Part shown: one piece after another, positions 23,122 to 27,790 of the stretch
How the letters are laid out: every line of letters begins with the position of its first letter
How positions within the stretch are numbered: position 1 is the first letter of the stretch
Assembly (NCBI GenBank): GCA_949288685.1
Contig: CASELB010000172.1
Location: 1 to 27,790, forward strand
From: an uncultured bacterium
GTDB lineage: Bacteria; Cyanobacteriota; Vampirovibrionia; Gastranaerophilales; Gastranaerophilaceae
Direction of reading: 5' to 3'
Length of the DNA stretch: 27,790 nucleotides
Translations under genes and position numbers: made by a program
Notes under the pieces: model-generated
What the model was told of the DNA's origin: nothing
Database searches by the model: none
The model's input: the letters and a program-made list of their open reading frames with translations, nothing else

Positions 23122-23670
23122 TTAGTAGTTTTCAGCTTTTACAAAGAAAAATGCTTTCGGGTGTTTGCACACAGGGCAGAGTTCAGGCGCGTTTTCGCCT
23201 TCAAAAACGTGACCGCAGTTTGCGCATTCCCATCTTACTTTGTCAGGCTGCTTGTCAAAAACTCTGTTATTCTTAACGTTTTCTAAGAGTTTTCTATATC
23301 TTTCTTCGTGTTCTTTTTCAATCTTTGCAACCAGTTCAAAGAGCACTGCAATCCTTGTAAAGCCTTCTTTTCTTGCTTCTTTTGCAAATCTTGCGTACAT
23401 ATCTGTCCATTCATAATTTTCACCGTTTGCCGCATCTTCAAGATTAATCAGTGTTTCAGGAACAGAATCACCGTGCAGCAGTTTGAACCAGATTTTTGCG
23501 TGCTCTTTTTCATTATTAGCTGTTTCTTCAAAAAGTTTGCTTATTTGTACATATCCCTCTTTTTTAGCCTGAGAGGCATAGTATGTATATTTGTTTCTTG
23601 CCTGTGATTCGCCGGCAAATGCTTCCATTAAATTCTTTTCAGTTTTTGTTCCTTTTAAGTTTTCGTTCAT
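23122..23670 (-). CDS. rbr: Rubrerythrin
   Basis: Cytosolic non-haem diiron peroxidase that reduces hydrogen peroxide in anaerobes with electrons from rubredoxin or NADH-linked partners. The 182 residues give the canonical layout. A four-helix diiron domain carries the first ligand group in MEAFAGESQARNKYTYYA and ETANNEKEHAKIW (E-x-x-H), and the second in RFAKEARKEGF and KIEKEHEERY. The C-terminal rubredoxin-like domain has CANC and CPVC separated by 12 residues. I chose ATG 23670, preceded by AAAGGA; the frame continues to a TTG at 23685, but that codon would absorb the ribosome site. Second gene after perR, 18 bases apart, so PerR probably controls it. Confidence 0.97.
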   Translation of the reverse strand: MNENLKGTKTEKNLMEAFAGESQARNKYTYYASQAKKEGYVQISKLFEETANNEKEHAKIWFKLLHGDSVPETLINLEDAANGENYEWTDMYARFAKEARKEGFTRIAVLFELVAKIEKEHEERYRKLLENVKNNRVFDKQPDKVRWECANCGHVFEGENAPELCPVCKHPKAFFFVKAENY

Positions 23671-23688
23671 ATTCTTTCCTTTCAATTT

Positions 23689-24069
23689 TTAATTTAAGTT
23701 ATTATTTTGACATTCTCTGCAAATTCCCTTGAAGATAATATCGTGGTTGGTAATCGTAAACCCGTCATAATTCTTTATTGCGGGAATTTGTATATCATCT
23801 TTTTCTATATCATAGATTTTGTGGCATCTATTACAGATAAAATGATAGTGTTCGTGCGTATTGTGGTCAAAATGTGCGGAATTGTCTAATCCGTCAATTT
23901 TTTTAATTATCCCCTGCTCTGCAAGTTGGTTTAAATTTCTGTACAAGGTACCTTTGCTAATACTCTTATCTTTTTCGTGCACTTTATCATACAATTGGTC
24001 CGCAGAAGGATGTATGGCGTACTCTTCTAAAGTATTTAAAATAATCTGTCTTTGTCTTGAATAATTCAT
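23689..24069 (-). CDS. perR: PerR-type peroxide-sensing Fur-family repressor
   Basis: A 126-residue winged-helix repressor. Aligned by eye to Bacillus PerR, all five regulatory metal ligands are present: His20 (for H37), Asp68 (D85), His74 and His76 (H91, H93) in FDHNTHEHYH, and Asp87 (D104) in KIYDIEK. Asp rather than Glu at the 104 position is the mark of peroxide-sensing PerR, in which bound iron catalyses oxidation of the histidines. The structural zinc site is complete with Cys79/Cys82 and Cys117/Cys120. The DNA helix is SISKGTLYRNLNQL. Followed by rubrerythrin in one operon, a typical PerR target, and preceded by a perfect dyad over the promoter. Confidence 0.92.
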   Translation of the reverse strand: MNYSRQRQIILNTLEEYAIHPSADQLYDKVHEKDKSISKGTLYRNLNQLAEQGIIKKIDGLDNSAHFDHNTHEHYHFICNRCHKIYDIEKDDIQIPAIKNYDGFTITNHDIIFKGICRECQNNNLN

Positions 24070-24103
24070 ATTTTAACCAAAAGTAGTAATAATTCCTATT
24101 TTT

Positions 24104-24131
24104 ATTTTAACCTATTTTTGAATTTTGTCAA
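24104..24131 (-). promoter_or_regulatory. perR-rbr promoter
   Basis: On the minus strand a consensus TTGACA (complement of 24126-24131), a 16-base spacer, and TAAAAT (complement of 24104-24109), 34 bases before the perR ATG. Confidence 0.7.
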
Positions 24132-24147
24132 GTACAAAATTCAAAAA
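24115..24147. promoter_or_regulatory. Perfect dyad over the perR promoter, candidate operator
   Basis: Arms TTTTTGAATTTTGT (24115-24128) and ACAAAATTCAAAAA (24134-24147) pair perfectly over 14 bp with spacer CAAGT. The dyad covers the -35 box and part of the spacer of the perR promoter, where binding would block RNA polymerase. Autoregulation by PerR is the natural hypothesis, but the sequence is not the Bacillus PerR box (TTATAAT-N-ATTATAA). Confidence 0.6.
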
Positions 24148-24393
24148 CTCTCTTGGAGTAAGTTCCGCATGAACATAGGCTGACAAGTATTTTAACCTTA
24201 TTTACCACTGCCAGAGATAATATATTGCGCTTACGGCTGTATAAACTCTGACTGCCCATAAAAGTCCGACATATTATCCTCTATTTTTCTGATTTATTTG
24301 TAATATATCTTTACAAAAACTTGCCTAGCATATATGATTATATATGATAATATTATAGTAAATATTTTATTAAATATTCGAGGGTTATAAAAA
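24148..24393. other. Intergenic leader region with no recognised gene
   Basis: Together with the perR promoter this makes 324 bases (24070-24393) without a gene. No coding frame or tRNA is seen. A possible plus-strand promoter for the next cluster is TTGCCT (24321-24326), spacer 16, TATGAT (24343-24348). An 8-bp inverted pair GATAATAT (24216-24223) / ATATTATC (24271-24278) encloses a mixed-composition stretch that might fold, but nothing identifies an RNA family. Confidence 0.4.
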
Positions 24394-24846
24394 ATGAAAA
24401 TACAATCAATTAACACCGGAGCCGGTGTAAATGCCAAGGGTAGTATGCCTAAACCCGGAAAGTTGGCAAATTTAGCATATTCTGCAATCTTTGCTGCATC
24501 ATTAGCCGGTGCGGCGGACTGCTTTATAAAGCAGGACAGTAACGAACAACAGCCGCCAAAAACAGAAGTTGTAGCCGGTCTTCAATCAGATGAAGAGTTT
24601 GAAGAAGCACTGCTTGAAGTTCTGCAAGAAAGAAAAAGACAACGAGAAGCAAATGATGATTTGCAAAAATATATCCCTGATGATGGTGAAAGCTACGTAG
24701 AAAGTTATAAAAGTTATTTAAATAATAAAGCGTATGAGGAAGAACAAAATCAAAAAAGCGCCCGGGGCTACATAATGGCGATTTTATCCGGTATATTTAT
24801 CGGTGGTATTGCCAGATGGCTTACAAATGAAATTAAGTATGGTTAA
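24394..24846 (+). CDS. Small two-hydrophobic-segment protein, motif family member 1
   Basis: A 150-residue protein. The N terminus MKIQSINTGAGVNAKGSMPK has an IN...N-x-x-G pattern. A small-residue hydrophobic stretch follows (NLAYSAIFAASLAGAADC, about residues 28-46), then a long acidic, coiled-coil-prone middle (DEEFEEALLEVLQERKRQREANDDLQKY). A C-terminal membrane segment (IMAILSGIFIGGIARWL) ends with a short charged tail. GAGGG lies about 10 bases before the ATG. It aligns with the protein at 25141 over the first 45 residues (MK-hydrophobic, IN, N, G, then L-x-N-x-x-Y-x-A-x-F-x-A-S-x-x-G-A-A). I know no named family. First gene of a three-gene run. Confidence 0.75.
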   Translation: MKIQSINTGAGVNAKGSMPKPGKLANLAYSAIFAASLAGAADCFIKQDSNEQQPPKTEVVAGLQSDEEFEEALLEVLQERKRQREANDDLQKYIPDDGESYVESYKSYLNNKAYEEEQNQKSARGYIMAILSGIFIGGIARWLTNEIKYG

Positions 24847-24858
24847 AGGGAAGTTAAT

Positions 24859-25122
24859 ATGAAAATTTCACTAAATGAACAAACAAATTTTAACGGAATT
24901 GGTATGAAATTGGGGTCAAAAAGTAAATTAGCCCTTGCATCTGATGCTATTGTACCGCTAATATCACTTACACCTATAAACAGCAGCGCTCAAGACAAAT
25001 TTGAAAAAGAAACCTTAATAGAGCAGCCTGTGCAAAAAGCCGACAGTGCAGCGGGTCCTGTCGTTTTTGCTTTGATTTCGGCAGCACTTACATATATTTT
25101 GGCAGGTAAAAGACAGCATTAA
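24859..25122 (+). CDS. Small two-hydrophobic-segment protein, motif family member 2
   Basis: An 87-residue protein starting MKISLNEQTNFNGIGMKLG, with the N-F-x-G element at residues 10-13. A moderately hydrophobic stretch (ASDAIVPLISLTPI), a short polar, acidic linker and a C-terminal membrane segment (AGPVVFALISAALTYILAG) with a basic KRQH end follow. It is the shortest of the three genes and lacks the long acidic middle of member 1. Ribosome site GGGAAG; 12 bases after the preceding stop, so co-transcribed. Function unknown. Confidence 0.72.
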   Translation: MKISLNEQTNFNGIGMKLGSKSKLALASDAIVPLISLTPINSSAQDKFEKETLIEQPVQKADSAAGPVVFALISAALTYILAGKRQH

Positions 25123-25140
25123 TAACACGGAGAAAAAGAG

Positions 25141-25503
25141 TTGAAAGTTAACACAATTAATCCAGCACAACAAGCAAACTTTTCAGGCTTGAAAATTAAT
25201 CAAAAAAATATTACAAACACACTATACGCAGCATTATTTTCAGCCTCAATGCTGGGAGCTGCTACAGCAACCGGAACAGACAGTTTTACTAAATCACAGA
25301 ATAAAAACGAGACGAAAACCGAAATGTTTGAACCCTGTGTTACGAAACAAAGTCTGGCAGAACAGTATTATTCAAAAGGGTTTAGAGGCTCCGCCGAGAT
25401 AGTTAATGATGCAATAGGAGCAGACAGAGATTCTATCTGGGGATGGGTGTTGCTAATCGGTGGTTTTATAGCAGTTGTTGCTGCTTGCAAAAATAAGGAT
25501 TAA
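25141..25503 (+). CDS. Small two-hydrophobic-segment protein, motif family member 3
   Basis: A 120-residue protein with a TTG start, supported by GGAG 12 bases upstream and by alignment of its first residues with member 1; 18 bases after the preceding stop. The N terminus MKVNTINPAQQANFSGLKIN has the N-F-x-G element. A hydrophobic stretch (TLYAALFSASMLGAATATG), a polar middle with one Cys, and a C-terminal membrane segment (IWGWVLLIGGFIAVVAAC) with a charged KNKD end follow. The order motif, hydrophobic segment, polar middle, terminal anchor is shared by all three genes. A bidirectional terminator follows 12 bases after the stop. Function unknown. Confidence 0.72.
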   Translation: MKVNTINPAQQANFSGLKINQKNITNTLYAALFSASMLGAATATGTDSFTKSQNKNETKTEMFEPCVTKQSLAEQYYSKGFRGSAEIVNDAIGADRDSIWGWVLLIGGFIAVVAACKNKD

Positions 25504-25515
25504 CAAATACAAATT

Positions 25516-25547
25516 AAAAAATCGGCTGTTTAAACAGCCGATTTTTT
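25516..25547. terminator. Bidirectional terminator between the small-protein cluster and the atp operon
   Basis: Perfect palindrome AAAAAATCGGCTGTTT / AAACAGCCGATTTTTT (16 bp per arm, effective loop TTTAAA) with A- and T-runs on both sides. It closes the plus-strand cluster and the atpA-atpG operon. Confidence 0.9.
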
Positions 25548-25568
25548 TTAAGTATTCAATCTATTTTA

Positions 25569-26480
25569 TTACCCTTTTGCAGCATTTGCACCGGATACAA
25601 TTTCTACAAGCTCTTGCGTAATTGCAGCCTGACGCGCTTTATTATAATTGATAGTCAAATTAGTAATCATTTCTTCTGCATTATTTGAAGCTGCAGACAT
25701 AGCCGTCATTCTTGAAGCCAGTTCACTTGCACTTGCCTCAAGAAGGGCTTGAAATACCGTATTTGACAAATACATAGGAACAATAGCCTGTAAAACACTG
25801 TTAGGCGACGGCTCAAATTCCATTAAAGGATCAAGCTCCGCAGGTTCCACATCATCCAGATTAACAGGCAAAAGCTGCTGCTCGGTCAGTGAATAGGACA
25901 TCATATTATTGAAGTGTGTAGTAATAATTTTAATCCCGTCAATTTCACCGGCTACATAATCTTCCGCCAAATCCTGCGCAATCATATCCGCCGCACCGGC
26001 AGACGGATTATCTACAACTGATGTATATGTTTTAGCAACTTTTACATTACCAGTAACATGCTTATACGCTGCTGTTCCTTTCAGCCCCACAATATAAAGG
26101 CGTGTATTAATTCCTGCTGCCGTATTATCTTCTATTTCTTTATTAACGGCACGGATAATATTAGCATTATACGCACCCGCCAATCCTTTATTTGATGTTA
26201 CAACAAGAAGTCCTGCCGTTTTAATTTCGCGGGGAGCAAGCAGCTCTCTGTAATTATCAATTGCGCGTTCCGGAGTAATACCGTCAGGAACGGAAATATC
26301 AACCTTAGAAAGCATAGTTTTGAACAAAGATAATAACTCGTTAGAAAACGGGCGCGCCGATTTTACGGTTGTTTCCGCACGCTTAACCTTAGCCGCAGCC
26401 ACCATTTTCATAGCTTTGGTTATTTTCTTCGTATTTTCTACGCTCATTATTCTGTTTTTAATATCTTTTAAATTTGGCAT
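25569..26480 (-). CDS. atpG: F1Fo ATP synthase gamma subunit
   Basis: Central rotor stalk that couples the c-ring to F1 catalysis. The 303 residues start with the conserved MPNLKDIKNRIMSVENTKKITKAMKMVAAAKVKRAE. The C-terminal helix is also conserved (YLSNTVFQALLEASASELASRMTAMSAASNNAEEMI, then NKARQAAITQELVEIVSGA). The Cys-containing regulatory insert of chloroplast gamma and the equivalent insert of photosynthetic cyanobacteria (after about residue 200) are absent; only a short linker is present between LLPVN and the next helix. AGGA ribosome site; 13 bases after atpA. A terminator follows and no atpD comes after. Confidence 0.98.
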   Translation of the reverse strand: MPNLKDIKNRIMSVENTKKITKAMKMVAAAKVKRAETTVKSARPFSNELLSLFKTMLSKVDISVPDGITPERAIDNYRELLAPREIKTAGLLVVTSNKGLAGAYNANIIRAVNKEIEDNTAAGINTRLYIVGLKGTAAYKHVTGNVKVAKTYTSVVDNPSAGAADMIAQDLAEDYVAGEIDGIKIITTHFNNMMSYSLTEQQLLPVNLDDVEPAELDPLMEFEPSPNSVLQAIVPMYLSNTVFQALLEASASELASRMTAMSAASNNAEEMITNLTINYNKARQAAITQELVEIVSGANAAKG

Positions 26481-26493
26481 TAGTTTTTCCTAA

Positions 26494-27790
26494 TTATAAT
26501 GTTGCCTTAAAGTTTGTAAGTGTTTTTCTGAGTTCTTCTTTATCTTCGTCAGAAAGCGCACTTCCGCCGTCCAAGCGTTCACGCAATTCAGGCATATTTG
26601 CTTCAAAATATTCAAACCAGGAATCTTTAAATTTTTGGATTTCTTTATTATCCACATCATCTAAAAATCCTTCGTTTGCAGCAAATAGAATACTTACCTG
26701 TTTTGCAACAGATAACGGCTTATATTGAGGTTGTTTAAGAACTTCCGTCAATTTTTGACCTCTTAACAACTGGTTTTTAGTTGCCGCATCCAGGTCAGAT
26801 GCAAACTGTGCAAACGCTTCCAACTCTCTGAATTGTGCAAGGTCAAGTCTTAATTTACCTGCAACCTGTTTAATACCTTTAGTTTGAGCAGCGCCGCCAA
26901 CCCGTGATACAGAGATACCGGCGTTAATTGCAGGACGCACACCTGAGTTAAAGAGTGCAGATTCAAGGAATATCTGCCCATCCGTAATAGAAATAACGTT
27001 AGTCGGAATATATGCAGAAACGTCACCTGCCTGTGTTTCAATAATCGGTAGAGCGGTAATACTACCACCGCCCAATTCATCATTAAGTTTAACCGCACGT
27101 TCAAGAAGTCTTGAGTGAAGATAGAATACATCACCCGGATATGCTTCACGTCCAGGCGGTCTCTTAAGCAGCAAGCTCATTGCACGATAAGCCTGAGCGT
27201 GCTTTGTAAGGTCATCATAAATTATAAGAACGTGTTTTCCTTGTTCCATAAACTCTTCTGCCATAGTAACTCCGGCAAACGGAGCAATATATTGTAACGG
27301 TGCGGATTCATTAGCCGTAGCGGATACAATAATTGAATAATCCATTGCACCGTGGGTTTCAAGAGTTTTCGCAAGCTGTGCAACAGTTGATGCTTTTTGA
27401 CCTATTGCAACATAGATACAAATTACATCCTGACCTTTCTGGTTCAAAATTGTATCCAGCGCTATAGCTGTTTTACCGGTTTGTCTGTCGCCGATAATCA
27501 ACTCACGTTGTCCGCGTCCGATAGGTGTAAGTGCGTCAATAGCAGTTAAACCTGTTTGCAACGGTTGGAATACAGATTTTCTGTCAACAATCCCCGGAGC
27601 AACACGTTCGATTGGTCTTATTTTAGAAGTATGTAAATCACCTTTACCGTCAATAGGTACACCGTTAGGGTTAACTATTCTGCCGATTAATTCCGGTCCT
27701 ACAGGAACAGACGCAATCTTACCGGTAGTTTTTACAGTCATACCTTCTTTAATATGTGTATATTCACCAAGAATTACAATACCGACATTA
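26494..27790 (-). CDS. atpA: F1Fo ATP synthase alpha subunit, 5' end beyond window
   Basis: Non-catalytic nucleotide-binding subunit of F1. The frame is open to the window edge: 16 codons (VGIVILGEYTHIKEG...) precede the internal Met at 27741, so that Met is not the start and about 75 N-terminal residues are missing. Visible 431 residues include LIGRIVNPNGVPIDGKG, Walker A GDRQTGKTAIA, VIYDDL-type Walker B (VLIIYDDLTKHAQAYR), PGREAYPGDVFYLHSRLLERA, and SVSRVGGAAQTK with the arginine finger of the alpha subunit. Upstream partners (a, c, b, delta) would lie beyond the edge. Confidence 0.99.
   Translation of the reverse strand, partial: NVGIVILGEYTHIKEGMTVKTTGKIASVPVGPELIGRIVNPNGVPIDGKGDLHTSKIRPIERVAPGIVDRKSVFQPLQTGLTAIDALTPIGRGQRELIIGDRQTGKTAIALDTILNQKGQDVICIYVAIGQKASTVAQLAKTLETHGAMDYSIIVSATANESAPLQYIAPFAGVTMAEEFMEQGKHVLIIYDDLTKHAQAYRAMSLLLKRPPGREAYPGDVFYLHSRLLERAVKLNDELGGGSITALPIIETQAGDVSAYIPTNVISITDGQIFLESALFNSGVRPAINAGISVSRVGGAAQTKGIKQVAGKLRLDLAQFRELEAFAQFASDLDAATKNQLLRGQKLTEVLKQPQYKPLSVAKQVSILFAANEGFLDDVDNKEIQKFKDSWFEYFEANMPELRERLDGGSALSDEDKEELRKTLTNFKATL

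Noticed and set aside
23671..23685. TTG start of rubrerythrin at 23685
   Set aside because: The 15 bases encode the ribosome site AAAGGA of the ATG at 23670.
24070..24114. Classical PerR box next to the perR start
   Set aside because: The nearest AT-rich stretch (GTAATAATTCC) does not form the 7-1-7 dyad; the only strong dyad is at 24115-24147.
24148..24393. Possible tRNA or structured RNA in the perR upstream gap
   Set aside because: No cloverleaf, no conserved tRNA T-loop sequence and no recognisable riboswitch core; only weak, long-loop pairings.

Overview
The window is an AT-rich, gene-dense bacterial chromosome segment. Several signs point to a non-photosynthetic relative of cyanobacteria (Vampirovibrionia/Melainabacteria, most likely gut Gastranaerophilales); this placement is inference. 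The F1Fo operon ends with atpA-atpG and no atpD follows, as in the cyanobacterial atp operon. A complete RND efflux pump with a TolC-type outer membrane protein indicates a diderm envelope. MurT and YtxH/YtxG-type proteins are also present. A group of small proteins begins with a short motif around N-F-x-G or S-F-G, a style I associate with that order but cannot verify here. PerR plus rubrerythrin suits an anaerobe.

Layout. 1-456: C-terminal end of a proline-rich protein (+). 498-2848: minus-strand operon murT, pdxJ, small zinc-ribbon protein. 2926-4369: plus-strand cluster of four small membrane/coiled-coil proteins (unknown, YtxH, YtxG-like, YtxH), closed by a strong terminator. 4487-6142: membrane-anchored TPR protein. 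6145-12562: minus-strand tripartite efflux operon (adaptor, RND pump, TolC-like) followed by a small unknown gene. 12810-12983: a 57-codon gene with a strong promoter, perhaps YjfB-like. 13047-17681: minus-strand operon glyQ, two tandem amino acid permeases, comF. 17953-19416: plus-strand membrane-anchored AAA+ ATPase behind two inverted repeats. 19413-22652: secA then tsaC (minus). 22653-23121: gene-free stretch holding a MITE-like 211-bp element and a 19-bp-stem hairpin. 23122-24069: perR-rbr peroxide-defence operon (minus) with a perfect dyad over its -35 box. 24394-25503: three small related two-hydrophobic-segment proteins (+). 25569-27790: atpA (cut by the window edge) and atpG (minus).

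Most genes are housekeeping. The least explained content is (i) the set of proteins sharing the short N-terminal motif, including the AAA+ ATPase and the three-gene cluster, (ii) the YtxH/YtxG cluster divergent from murT, (iii) the operator-like dyads upstream of perR and the AAA+ gene, and (iv) the MITE-like element. No tRNA, rRNA, CRISPR array, transposase or phage gene was recognised. All functional calls are from reading the sequence; no searches were run.
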